DNA of 64,000 nt from Actinomadura rubteroloni (lineage in GTDB: Bacteria; Actinomycetota; Actinomycetes; Streptosporangiales; Streptosporangiaceae), in contig NZ_MTBP01000001.1 of assembly GCF_002911665.1 (NCBI RefSeq), forward strand, positions 992,001 through 1,056,000, in the 5' to 3' direction. Position 1 is the stretch's first letter; every line of letters starts with the position of its first letter. The position numbers and the translations under genes were made by a program. Of this stretch, positions 16,925 to 26,303 are shown in pieces. Below the pieces are notes generated by a model. The model was not told the DNA's origin, did no database searches, and saw nothing but the letters and a program-made list of their open reading frames with translations.

Positions 16925-17144
16925 GCACTGCCCGTTGCACTTTCTGTCAATAGATGCGAAGTTGAGGGGTGTTAGCTGCGTCTTTGTCATCGTTCCGTGA
17001 CGTCAATGGCCTGACGGTGGGTTACGCTGCGGTATTCCCAGGGCAGTCGACGCACGCGGTGACCCCGGCCGCGCTCCGCCCCCGACCCCGCCGTGCGACG
17101 CCCGAGCGTCAGCCGGCAGGCCATCCGACGAAGGGACTGAGGTC

Positions 17145-18620
17145 GTGACCGCGATTCGCAGGATCGGTGCGGTGATGCTCGTTGCACCCCTCGCGATGGG
17201 CATCCCGGTCTTCGTCGGCGCCGCGCCCGCCTCGGCCTCCACCGGCGTCACGGCCCCGGCGAACGGCGCCGTCGTCCGCAGCGGCGGTTCGGTGACGGCC
17301 AAGGCGACGTTCGACGGCTCGATCGTCCCCGTGTCGGGGGAACTGCACGTCACGACGCCGGGCGGCTCCGACCTCCTGGTCGATCGCGGTATGGCGTTCA
17401 TCGGCCCCGCCAGCCTTTCCGGGAACGTCGCCATCGCGCGCAACGGCAAGTACACGTTGACGGTGCGCCGGGCCGGGCGCACGGCTTCGACCAGCACGTT
17501 CACCGTCCGGGTCCCGCCGGCGCGGCCGAGCGGACTGTCGGCGGCGGCGTCGGGCGGCAAGCTCAAGGTGAGCTGGGCGCGCGGCGGTGAGAGCGACCTC
17601 AGCGGCTACACGGTCAACGCGTCGGGCGTCGGGTCGCAGCCCGGGGGCGTGAGCAAGTTCTGCTCGGGGACGGCGTGCTCGGCGACGTTCGCCGTCGGGT
17701 CGGCCGGCACGGTGAAGGTGAGCGTCCTCGCCAAGCGGCCCAACGGCCTGGGCGGGACGGTCTCGTCGGCCGCCGCGTCCACGAGCGTCACGATCAAGGG
17801 CGGGACCGGCGGAGGCGGCGGCGGGACGGCTCCGCTGCCGACGGCCGGCACCACGCCGCCGCTGCCGACGGCCGGCAACGCCCCCCAGACGCCGCTGACG
17901 AACCTCAACGGGCAGTCGCCGGTCACGCTGCCGTCCGTCCAGCCGGACGGCGCGACGCCCGGATACGCCTATCCCGCGCCGCAGGTCGCCGGGCAGAGCA
18001 CGCCGACCGCCGACAACGCTATGCCGATGGGGCCGCTCGAATGGAGCAGGAACGTCGGGATCGCGCTCGTCCTGCTGGTGATCGCCGCGCACCTCGGGAT
18101 GTGGACACGGCGGCTCCGCGTCGCGCAGGCCGGTGTCAGCAGCAAGGGCATGGCGGCGCGGACGGCGCGCAGCGGAACCGGCCGCCGGCGTGTGAGCAAG
18201 TCGCGGGAGAGTATCTCCGAGGCGGAGACGCTGGCGCGCACCGCGGTGCTCACGCTCGGCACGCCGAAGGGCGCGGCGGACGCCAAGCCCGCCGACGCCG
18301 CCGAGCCCGCCCCGACTGGCATGTTCCGCAAGCCCGAGGGCGACATGGAGATGCCCCGGTTCGATGCGCCGCCGGAGAAGCCCGAGCCGTCCGCGCCTTC
18401 TGAGCCGTCTGAGCTTTCGGCGCCGCCCGCTCCCGTCGTGGCGACTCCGCAGCAGCCGAACGAGTCCTCGATCTTCGCGGCGGCCAAGCCGACCGCCAAG
18501 CCCGTCCGTCGCCGTCCCGCAAAGCTCGGCAAGCGGAAGGGCGGTCGCGGCACGCGTTCGTCCCGCACCCCGGTCGGCGTTCCCGGTTCCGACGACCGCA
18601 AGTCCCGGAACGAGCTGTAA
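17145..18620 (+). CDS. membrane-anchored surface protein with Ig/Fn3-like region
   Basis: 491 residues. A signal peptide (IGAVMLVAPLAMGIPVFVGA, ending APASAS) is followed by an Ig-like beta region to ~125, then a fibronectin III-like domain (PARPSGLSAAASGGKLKVSW ... GESDLSGYTVNASG) to ~220. A Gly/Pro/Thr-rich stalk with PLPTAGTTP/PLPTAGNAP repeats leads to one transmembrane helix (NVGIALVLLVIAAHLGMW, ~306-323) and a long Arg/Lys/Pro-rich cytoplasmic tail. No catalytic motif. Likely an extracellular binding or structural protein; function unknown. GTG 17145 is the only start giving a complete signal peptide. Confidence 0.75.
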   Translation: MTAIRRIGAVMLVAPLAMGIPVFVGAAPASASTGVTAPANGAVVRSGGSVTAKATFDGSIVPVSGELHVTTPGGSDLLVDRGMAFIGPASLSGNVAIARNGKYTLTVRRAGRTASTSTFTVRVPPARPSGLSAAASGGKLKVSWARGGESDLSGYTVNASGVGSQPGGVSKFCSGTACSATFAVGSAGTVKVSVLAKRPNGLGGTVSSAAASTSVTIKGGTGGGGGGTAPLPTAGTTPPLPTAGNAPQTPLTNLNGQSPVTLPSVQPDGATPGYAYPAPQVAGQSTPTADNAMPMGPLEWSRNVGIALVLLVIAAHLGMWTRRLRVAQAGVSSKGMAARTARSGTGRRRVSKSRESISEAETLARTAVLTLGTPKGAADAKPADAAEPAPTGMFRKPEGDMEMPRFDAPPEKPEPSAPSEPSELSAPPAPVVATPQQPNESSIFAAAKPTAKPVRRRPAKLGKRKGGRGTRSSRTPVGVPGSDDRKSRNEL

Positions 18621-19271
18621 CCGCCCGCCCGGCTCCACTCGGCACGGCGGGACGCGGCCCCGGCGTGGGTCGGTAATGAGCTGCGCCGACCTCGGCTAGT
18701 GCGCTGCGCTGATCTCGGCTGAGGTCGAGCCGGGGAGTGTGGCATGTGGCGGCATGCGGATCCGCAATGAAGCGGCATGCGGATCTGCAACGATCTGCGG
18801 TCGCCTGCTTCAGGTCGACTCGTTAAGCGCGGCCAGTGGCTCCGGTATGCGGATTGCCGATGGGATTCAGCCGTCTCGTGCCAGGCCTGCTTGATTTGCT
18901 CTTGCTGGGCCTTGCGGGCGCTTAGATGCTCTTTTGTGTCGGGGTGGTCCGGGTGCGCGGCCTTCTCACTCGGTGGGGGTCGCGGAAGTGTTGGACGCGG
19001 CGGTGCTGCTGCGTGTGCGCGCTTTCGGTCGGTGATGTGGTGGTGCAGGGATCTAGGTGGGTTCGGGGTGCGCTTGCGGGATGGATGCGGGTGGTTACGG
19101 GGTGCTTTCGTGAGTGAAATGGCTGGTCAGGGCGGTGTTGGTGGACGAGTTCTTCGTTCTGGCGGAGTTCTGATCATGAAGTGATGGCGCTGTGCGGGGA
19201 TGGGGGCTAGGCTCCCCAACCGGCAGAGAGTTCTCCCGGTTTGTCCCGGTAACGGAGAGGAGACGCTCCGC
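18621..19271. other. 651-bp gap, no gene recognised
   Basis: Unusually GT-rich on the plus strand between 18930 and 19150. A 135-codon frame at 18777-19184 is Cys/Trp/Arg-rich and has no plausible start site, so I do not call it. A short direct repeat GCGGCATGCGGATC occurs at about 18749 and 18773. Ribosome binding site GGAGAGGAG of the next gene lies near 19255. Confidence 0.5.
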
Positions 19272-19652
19272 ATGATCTTTTTGGGGCTCGTGCTCGTGGT
19301 GGTCGCTGTCGCGACCGGTGTCGCCGTCGTCATGGCCAACTCTGATCCGGCGACGCTGTCGGCCTTTGGGAAGACCATCCCGGGTGTCGACAATGAGTGG
19401 CAGGTCTTCTTGGCCGGTGCCGTGGTCGCCATCGTGTTCGTGCTGGGGGTGAGCGTTGCCGTGTCCGGTATGCGGCGTTCGCTCGACCTGCGGCGCGAAT
19501 TGCGCGATCTGCGCGACGAGCATGAAGAAGTACTGTCCACGATGGAGATCGAGAAGCGGCAGCTCCAGCGGGAGCTGGCCAAGGCGCGGCAGAACGGTGG
19601 CGGTGCGGCTCCGGCCGTCCCCGCGCAGCGTGTCGCGCCGCCGTTGGGCTGA
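19272..19652 (+). CDS. LapA-domain (DUF1049) membrane protein
   Basis: 126 residues from ATG 19272. Two hydrophobic segments, IFLGLVLVVVAVATGVAVVM and VFLAGAVVAIVFVLGVSVAV, flank a short loop, followed by a charged coiled coil (LRRELRDLRDEHEEVLSTME) and a Pro/Ala-rich tail. This is the LapA/DUF1049 layout; E. coli LapA helps couple LPS synthesis, but the actinobacterial role is unknown. The gene faces the convergent helicase gene. Confidence 0.8.
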   Translation: MIFLGLVLVVVAVATGVAVVMANSDPATLSAFGKTIPGVDNEWQVFLAGAVVAIVFVLGVSVAVSGMRRSLDLRRELRDLRDEHEEVLSTMEIEKRQLQRELAKARQNGGGAAPAVPAQRVAPPLG

Positions 19653-19767
19653 CCTCTCGCGCCTGCCGTCTGATCGCGTTCCGGGTGCGCGTGCCGGAGC
19701 GAGTTCGAGCGCTGCCCGGCCGAGCCTGCGGGGACGGCGGACGTTGGCCGGTTCGGTGGCTGCGGGG

Positions 19768-22077
19768 TCAGTTCGGGCTGGGGGCGTGGCGTAGGAGTTC
19801 GGCCAAGAGGTCCAAGGCGCCGGTCTTGTCCAGGGGTTCGTTGCCGTTGCCGCACTTCGGTGACTGGATGCAGGACGGGCACCCCGACACGCACTCGCAG
19901 GACGCGATCGCATCGCGGGTCGCGTGGAGCCATTCGGCGGCGTCCTCATAGCCGCGCTCGGCGAACCCCGCGCCACCCTCGTGGCCGTCGTAGACGAAGA
20001 CCGTGAGCAGGCCCGTGTCGGGATGGAGGGCCGTGGAGACGCCGCCGATGTCCCACCGGTCGCAGGTGGCGAACAGGGGCAGCAGGCCGATCGACGCGTG
20101 TTCGGCGGCGTGCGCGGAGCCGGCCACGTCCAGGTCGCCGAGCGCCTCGACGTGGGACTGCGCGAGCGTCCACCAGACGGCGCGCGTCCGCAGCGTGCGC
20201 GGCGGCAGGTCCAGCGGCTTCTCGCCCACCATCTCGCCGGTCTGCACCCGGCGCATCTGGTACGCGACGACCTGGCGCGTCACCTCGACCGTCCCGAAGT
20301 TCAGCGTGGCCGCCCCCCAGGACGCGCTGCGCAGCGGCTCGACGATCCGGATGTCGGTGACGTCCCGCGCCGTGGTCGAGTAGTCGGGCTCGGCGGGCTC
20401 GACCAGGGCGACCGCGTCGTCCAGGTCCAGGGCCTGGACGACGAACGACTCGCCCTGGTGCAGGTACACGGCCCCTTCGTGGACGGTGGTGTGCGCGGAC
20501 GCCTCGTCCACGGTCCCGAGCAGCCGCCCCGTCCCGGCCTCGACGACCTGGATCGGTTCGCCGCCCGCGCCCCGGATGTCGGCGAGGTCGGTGGCGCGCT
20601 CGCGGCGCGTCCAGTACCAGCCGGTCGGCCGGTGCCGCAGCAGCCCGCGCCGGACGAGGTCGGGCAGCAGCGCGGCGGCGGTGGGCCCGAACAGCTCGGT
20701 GTCGGCGGAGGTGAGCGGCAGCTCGGCCGCGGCGGCGCACAGGTGCGGCTCCAGGACGTACGGATTGTCCGGATCGAGCACGGTCGCCTCGACGGGCGTG
20801 CCGAAGATCGCGCGCGGATGGTGGACGAGGAACGTGTCGAGCGGGTCGTCCCGGGCGACGAGGACGGTGAGCGCGCCCTGTCCGGCGCGTCCGGCGCGGC
20901 CCGCCTGCTGCCACAGCGACGCGCGCGTGCCGGGCCAGCCGCAGACGAGGACGGCGTCGAGCCCGGACACGTCCACCCCGAGTTCGAGCGCGTTCGTGCT
21001 GGCCAGCCCGACGAGCGTCCGGGAGCGCAAGGACTCTTCGAGCGCCCGCCGCTCTTCCGGCAGATAGCCCGCGCGGTAGGCGGCGACCTGCGCGGCCAGC
21101 TCCGGCGCGACCTCGGCGAGCGCCCGCTTCGCCCCGAGCGCGACCGATTCGGCGCCGCGCCGGGACCGGACGAACGCGAGCGTCTGCACGTCCTCCACGA
21201 CGAGGTCGGCGAGCAGCGCGGCGGCCTCGGCGGTCGCCGTCCGGCGGACGGGCGCGCCCCGTTCGCCGCGCAGCTCGGTGAGCGGCGGTTCCCAGAGCGC
21301 GAAGGTGGCGGGGCCGCGCGGCGACGCGTCGTCGTCCACCGCGACGACGGGCAGGCCGGTGAGCCGGGACGCGGCGGCGGCGGGCTCGGACGTCGTCGCG
21401 GACGCCAGGACGAACGTCGGCTCGGCCCCGTACCGCGCGCAGACGCGCCGGAGCCGCCGCAGGATCTGCGCGACGTGCGAGCCGAACACGCCGCGGTAGC
21501 CGTGCGCCTCGTCCACGACCACATAGCGCAGCCGACGGAGAAAGCTGGCCCAGCGGGCATGCCCCGGCAGCAGCGACCGATGCAGCATGTCGGGATTCGT
21601 CAGGACGTAGTTGGCGTTCTGGCGCACCCATGTCCGCTCGTCGCGCGGCGTGTCGCCGTCGTAGGCGGCGGCGCGCAACCGCGTCAGCCGCAGCGCCCGC
21701 AGCGCGCGCACCTGGTCGGCGGCGAGCGCCTTGGTCGGCGCGAGGTAGAGGACGGTCCCCTCGGCGCGGACCTCCTCGTCATAGATCGCGGCGACGGCGG
21801 GTAGGAGGTAGCCGAGCGACTTTCCCGAAGCGGTCCCGGTGGCGAGAATCACGGAGCGGCCCGCGCGCGCGTGCTCGGCGGCGGTGACCTGATGCTTCCA
21901 CGGAGCCTCGATGCCGGCGGCGGCGAGCCGTCCGACGAGGACCTCAGGAGCCCAGTCGGGCCACGCCGCAGAACGCCCCGGACGTGCGGGAACGTGCTCG
22001 ACATGGGTGACCCGGGCACGGCGGGACGGATCGGCCAGAAGCCGGTCGAGGGGAGAAGAAGATCTTTGGACGCCCAT
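19768..22077 (-). CDS. DEAD/DEAH-box helicase, SftH/MrfA (YprA) type
   Basis: 769 residues from ATG 22077; the frame stays open upstream, but that part is antisense to bldG. Motifs: Walker A ATGTASGKSLGY, Ia LAPTKALAADQ, II VVVDEAHGYRG, VI QQAGRAGRAGQ. The C-terminus has four clustered cysteines, CECVSGCPSCIQSPKCG, the zinc-binding signature of the DUF1998-type YprA/MrfA clade (mitomycin repair factor in Bacillus, SftH 3'-5' helicase in mycobacteria). It likely acts in DNA repair. Divergent from bldG, the same arrangement as in Streptomyces; equivalent of Rv3649. Confidence 0.9.
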   Translation of the reverse strand: MGVQRSSSPLDRLLADPSRRARVTHVEHVPARPGRSAAWPDWAPEVLVGRLAAAGIEAPWKHQVTAAEHARAGRSVILATGTASGKSLGYLLPAVAAIYDEEVRAEGTVLYLAPTKALAADQVRALRALRLTRLRAAAYDGDTPRDERTWVRQNANYVLTNPDMLHRSLLPGHARWASFLRRLRYVVVDEAHGYRGVFGSHVAQILRRLRRVCARYGAEPTFVLASATTSEPAAAASRLTGLPVVAVDDDASPRGPATFALWEPPLTELRGERGAPVRRTATAEAAALLADLVVEDVQTLAFVRSRRGAESVALGAKRALAEVAPELAAQVAAYRAGYLPEERRALEESLRSRTLVGLASTNALELGVDVSGLDAVLVCGWPGTRASLWQQAGRAGRAGQGALTVLVARDDPLDTFLVHHPRAIFGTPVEATVLDPDNPYVLEPHLCAAAAELPLTSADTELFGPTAAALLPDLVRRGLLRHRPTGWYWTRRERATDLADIRGAGGEPIQVVEAGTGRLLGTVDEASAHTTVHEGAVYLHQGESFVVQALDLDDAVALVEPAEPDYSTTARDVTDIRIVEPLRSASWGAATLNFGTVEVTRQVVAYQMRRVQTGEMVGEKPLDLPPRTLRTRAVWWTLAQSHVEALGDLDVAGSAHAAEHASIGLLPLFATCDRWDIGGVSTALHPDTGLLTVFVYDGHEGGAGFAERGYEDAAEWLHATRDAIASCECVSGCPSCIQSPKCGNGNEPLDKTGALDLLAELLRHAPSPN

Positions 22078-22320
22078 CAGGTTTTCAGTGTGCCAGCATG
22101 GGCAAAACCAGGGGAACGCCTCGGCGCCGACGGCCTCACCCCCCTGCCATGACCGGCAGATCGCCAGGTCAGACGGGATGGCGCGAAGTTTCGCCTGTCT
22201 GGGCGATAACGTGCGTCCAGGACGCCGGAGCGTGGTTGAATCTCGGGCGAAGTTCCGTTCGCCGGGCCGCCCGCCGCGGTATGAGCGGAATCGAATGTGC
22301 TGTACGGCGCTGGAGGATCT

Positions 22321-22674
22321 GTGGACCTGAAGGTGAACGACTACACCACCGACGATGGCCTGACCGTCATCACGGTGGAGGGCGAGATCGACGTCTACAC
22401 GGCGCCGAAGCTTCGCGAGAAGCTGATCGACCTGGTGAACAAGGGCAAGTTCCACCTGCTGGTGGACATGGAGAAGGTCGAGTTCCTCGACTCGACCGGA
22501 CTCGGCGTGCTCGTCGGCGGGCTCAAGCGCGTCCGTGCCCACGACGGTTCGCTGGAACTCGTCTGCACCCAGGAGCGCATCCTCAAGATCTTCCGGATCA
22601 CGGGGCTCACCAAGGTCTTCGGCATTCACACCTCGATCGCCGAAGCCGAGGAGAAGCGCAAGGGCGCCAAGTAG
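22321..22674 (+). CDS. bldG: anti-anti-sigma factor, BldG-like STAS protein
   Basis: 117 residues from GTG 22321 with GGAGGA at about 22311. A single STAS domain: [17 protein letters not shown] and [20 protein letters not shown]. Ser58 of the DSTGLG motif is the predicted phosphorylation site that switches binding to anti-sigma kinases. The sequence is close to Streptomyces BldG, needed for aerial growth and antibiotic production, and the neighbours (helicase upstream, HATPase downstream) are the same. Partner switching with the next gene is expected. Confidence 0.9.
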   Translation: MDLKVNDYTTDDGLTVITVEGEIDVYTAPKLREKLIDLVNKGKFHLLVDMEKVEFLDSTGLGVLVGGLKRVRAHDGSLELVCTQERILKIFRITGLTKVFGIHTSIAEAEEKRKGAK

Positions 22675-22689
22675 GCGGCTCCCGCTGAG

Positions 22690-23160
22690 ATGGCGATCGT
22701 CGAACTCTCATTCAGTGCGCTGCCGGTCCATGTCCGCACGGCCCGTCTGATCGTCACCGCGGTGGCCCGCCGCAGTGGCGTCGAGGAGGCCCTGCTGGAC
22801 GAGGTCCGGCTAGCGGTGGGCGAAGCATGCTCCCGCGCGGTGGAGGCGCACCGCCGCAACTGCCCGGACGAACCCGTGCACCTGGAGCTCAAGGGCGAGA
22901 ACGGCCGGTTCGAGGTGACCGTAACCGACGCCGTGCCCGGCGAGGACATCTCCGGGCCGGGCCGTCGCAACGGCTCCGACCCGTCCTCGGGCGACCTCAC
23001 CTCGGTCGGCACACCGGAGGACCTGGCGTTCGCGCTGGCGAACGGGACCGTGGACCTCGGTCTCGCCGTCATCGAGGGCCTGGCCGACGACGTGGAGATC
23101 AGCACGTCCCCGAAGGGCGTGCAGATCCGTATGAGCTGGCCCGCCGAGGAGGCGAACTGA
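22690..23160 (+). CDS. anti-sigma factor HATPase partner of BldG
   Basis: 156 residues. ALLDEVRLAVGEACSRAVEA is the N-box region (E-x-x-x-A-x-x-E-x-x-x-N type, here with Ser/Arg rather than Asn), and LGLAVIEGLADDVEIS is the G2-like region of the GHKL/HATPase_c_2 anti-sigma family. It begins 15 nt after bldG and corresponds to the ApgA position in Streptomyces. The missing N-box Asn raises doubt about kinase activity; binding to sigma factors or BldG may persist. No sigma factor is encoded immediately downstream. Confidence 0.8.
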   Translation: MAIVELSFSALPVHVRTARLIVTAVARRSGVEEALLDEVRLAVGEACSRAVEAHRRNCPDEPVHLELKGENGRFEVTVTDAVPGEDISGPGRRNGSDPSSGDLTSVGTPEDLAFALANGTVDLGLAVIEGLADDVEISTSPKGVQIRMSWPAEEAN

Positions 23161-23887
<727 letters not shown>

Positions 23888-24436
23888 TCAGGGCAGGGAG
23901 GCTGGTTCTTTGGGGCGGCGGTGTTCCAGGGCCTCGCGCAGGTGGGCGCGGCCTCGGTGGATGCGGGAGCGGACGGTGCCCATCTTCACGCCCAGCGTCG
24001 CCGCGATCTCTTCGTAGGAGAGGCCCTCGATGTCGCAGAGGACGACCGCGGCGCGGTATTCGGGGGCGAGGGAGCCGAGGGCGCGTTCGATGTCGGCGTC
24101 CAGGTGGGTCTCGTCGTAGACCTGGGCGGGGGACGGTTCGCGGCCGCGCAGCCGGTCGTCGGCGTCCTCGGCGAGCGCGTCGAAGCGGATCCGCTGCCGG
24201 CGGCGGGCGCGGTCGAGGAAGAGGTTGGTCGTGATCCGGTGCAGCCAGCCCTCGAAGGTGCCCGGCGAGTAGGACGCGAGCGAGCGGAAGACCCGGATGA
24301 AGACGTCCTGGGTCAGGTCCTCGGCGTCGTGCCGGTCACCGGTCAGGCGGTACGCCAGCCGGAACACCCGTGTGGAGTGCTCGCGGACGATCTCCTCCCA
24401 TGTCGGAGGCGTCCACGCCATCGCGCCTGCGCTCAC
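23888..24436 (-). CDS. sigE: ECF sigma factor SigE
   Basis: 182 residues from GTG 24436 (GGGGGT upstream); ATG 24421 is the alternative. Region 2: [34 protein letters not shown] and [20 protein letters not shown]; region 4: [20 protein letters not shown] and [18 protein letters not shown]. This is extremely close to mycobacterial SigE ([32 protein letters not shown]), an envelope-stress regulator. Neither an RseA-type anti-sigma nor HtrA is adjacent: the downstream 727 bp are gene-free. The frame continues far upstream but is antisense to the FadD gene. Confidence 0.92.
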   Translation of the reverse strand: MSAGAMAWTPPTWEEIVREHSTRVFRLAYRLTGDRHDAEDLTQDVFIRVFRSLASYSPGTFEGWLHRITTNLFLDRARRRQRIRFDALAEDADDRLRGREPSPAQVYDETHLDADIERALGSLAPEYRAAVVLCDIEGLSYEEIAATLGVKMGTVRSRIHRGRAHLREALEHRRPKEPASLP

Positions 24437-24596
24437 CGCTACCCCCGTCTGATGCCGAATTGTTACCGCACAGCATGGCGTCTCGTGGATAAGACCGGTG
24501 TAAGCGTCGAGGACTTCCCGAGTATCCCGACGGTTCACCTGGGGTAATCGGCTTGTGACCCATCTCACGAAGTTGCGGTGGACGAGTAATTGAATA

Positions 24597-24612
24597 CATA
24601 CCGACCGGTATG
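24597..24612. promoter_or_regulatory. palindromic operator upstream of FadD-like gene
   Basis: CATACCGACCGGTATG is a 16-bp palindrome with one mismatch at the centre, located 49 bp before the ATG at 24662 and within the divergent sigE/ligase region. The ATACCG-N2-CGGTAT type is typical of TetR-family operators. No TetR gene is adjacent. Confidence 0.6.
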
Positions 24613-24661
24613 GATGAATCGGGAGATCTCGTACTCCACCCCAGATCGCGAGGGCGTTGGC

Positions 24662-26239
24662 ATGGCGTTCAGTTACAACCTGGCCGACCTTCTGGAGATC
24701 CTGGCCCACGCGGGTCCCGAGCGTCCGGCACTGGTGGCCGGGAAGGAGCGCCGCACCTACCGCGAGCTGAACGAGCGCGCGAGCCGCATCGGCCACCATC
24801 TGGCCGAGGCCGGGGTGGCGCCGGGCGAGCACGTCGCGATCCTGTCCTACAACCGGGCCGAGTGGCTGGAGGCGATGCTCGGGATCTTCAAGATCCGCGC
24901 CGTCCCGATCCCGGTGAACTACCGGTACGTGGCGGCCGAACTGCACCACGTCCTGTCCGACTCCGACGCGGTGGCGCTCGTCGGCGAGCGGTCGCTCCTG
25001 GCCCGCGTCGCGGAGATTCGGGACGACCTGCCGAAGCTGCGGCACGTCGTGGCCGTCGAGGACGGCGACACGACCGGCATCGAGGGCGCCGTGGAGTACG
25101 AAGCGGCCCTCGCGGCGGCCTCCCCCGACGACGACTTCCCCGAGCGGTCCAGCGACGACCGCTACATCATGTACACCGGCGGCACGACCGGCTATCCCAA
25201 GGGCGTCGAGTGGCGCTGCGAGGACATCTTCTTCGGCGCGCTCGGCGGCGGGAACGTCCTCGGCGACCCGATCGGGAGCCCGGAGGCGATCGCCGCGAAC
25301 GCCGCGCAGCCCGCGATGGCCGTCCTGGACTGCGCGCCGGTCATGCACGGCGCGGGCCAGTGGGTCGCGTTCATGGGCCTGCTCAGCGGCGCGAAGGTCG
25401 TCCTCTACACCGAGCACGCGTTCGACCCGAAGGTCGCGCTGGACCTGCTGGCCGAGGAGCAGGCGAACGTCCTGATGGTGGTCGGCGACGTCATGGCGCG
25501 CCCGATCGCCAAGGAACTGGCGAAGGGCGGGTACGACACGTCGTCGCTGTTCGCGATCGCGTCCGGCGGCGCCCCGCTCACCACCGCCGCGAAGGACGCG
25601 CTGCAGGCCCACCTGCCGAACGTGATGTTCCTGGACAACTACGGCGCGTCCGAGACGGGCACGACCGGACCGTCCGTCGGCGGCGCGGAAGGAACCGCCC
25701 GGTTCCAGATGAAGCCGGACACGACCGTCCTGGATGACGACCTCAACGTCGTCAAGCCGGGAGAGATCGGCAAGCTCGCCCGCAGCGGCCACATCCCGCT
25801 CGGCTACTACAACGACCCGGTCAAGACGGCGTCAACGTTCTTCACGGACGCCACCGGCAAGCGCTGGTCGATCCCGGGCGACTTCGCCACGCTGGAGGCG
25901 GACGGTACCATCACCCTCCTCGGCCGCGGCTCCCTGATGATCAACACCGGCGGCGAGAAGGTCTACCCCGAAGAGGTCGAGGTCGCGCTGAAGGACCACC
26001 CGGACGTCTACGACGCCGTGGTCGTCGGCCTGCCCGACGAGCGGTTCGGGCAGCGCGTCGCGGCGGTCGTCGCGCCCCGCCCCGGCACGAGCCCGACCCT
26101 GGACGAGCTGACCGAGCACTGCCGCGGCCGGCTCGCCGGCTACAAGCTGCCCCGCCAGATCGTGCTGGTGGACGAGGTGCAGCGCACGGCCGTGGGCAAG
26201 TCCGACTACAAATGGGCGCGATCGGTGTTCGCCGGATAG
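24662..26239 (+). CDS. FadD19-like acyl-CoA ligase
   Basis: 525 residues from ATG 24662; an upstream ATG-like extension would start inside the operator. ANL motifs: [20 protein letters not shown] (P-loop), [17 protein letters not shown] (A5), [20 protein letters not shown] (A7/A8) and [12 protein letters not shown] (catalytic Lys). The sequence follows FadD19, the steroid side-chain/long-chain CoA ligase of mycobacteria, more closely than FadD13/FadD3. It activates a carboxylate (possibly sterol side chain or branched acid) to a CoA ester. Not clustered with other catabolic genes. Confidence 0.85.
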   Translation: MAFSYNLADLLEILAHAGPERPALVAGKERRTYRELNERASRIGHHLAEAGVAPGEHVAILSYNRAEWLEAMLGIFKIRAVPIPVNYRYVAAELHHVLSDSDAVALVGERSLLARVAEIRDDLPKLRHVVAVEDGDTTGIEGAVEYEAALAAASPDDDFPERSSDDRYIMYTGGTTGYPKGVEWRCEDIFFGALGGGNVLGDPIGSPEAIAANAAQPAMAVLDCAPVMHGAGQWVAFMGLLSGAKVVLYTEHAFDPKVALDLLAEEQANVLMVVGDVMARPIAKELAKGGYDTSSLFAIASGGAPLTTAAKDALQAHLPNVMFLDNYGASETGTTGPSVGGAEGTARFQMKPDTTVLDDDLNVVKPGEIGKLARSGHIPLGYYNDPVKTASTFFTDATGKRWSIPGDFATLEADGTITLLGRGSLMINTGGEKVYPEEVEVALKDHPDVYDAVVVGLPDERFGQRVAAVVAPRPGTSPTLDELTEHCRGRLAGYKLPRQIVLVDEVQRTAVGKSDYKWARSVFAG

Positions 26240-26303
26240 ACCGTCAAAAAAGGATTACGCCGGTCAGGACATCCGCCGCCCCCAAGTCGTGCATATAAGG
26301 CTC

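Noticed and set aside
16925..17144. Possible ydaO/c-di-AMP-type riboswitch before the surface protein gene
   Set aside because: Conserved blocks of that riboswitch were not found.
18777..19184. 135-codon frame in the 18621-19271 gap
   Set aside because: Cys/Trp/Arg-heavy product, no start site; GT-rich DNA gives open frames by chance.
24590..24661. Upstream start (24590) for the FadD-like gene
   Set aside because: It would place the coding region over the palindromic operator; ATG 24662 begins the conserved domain.
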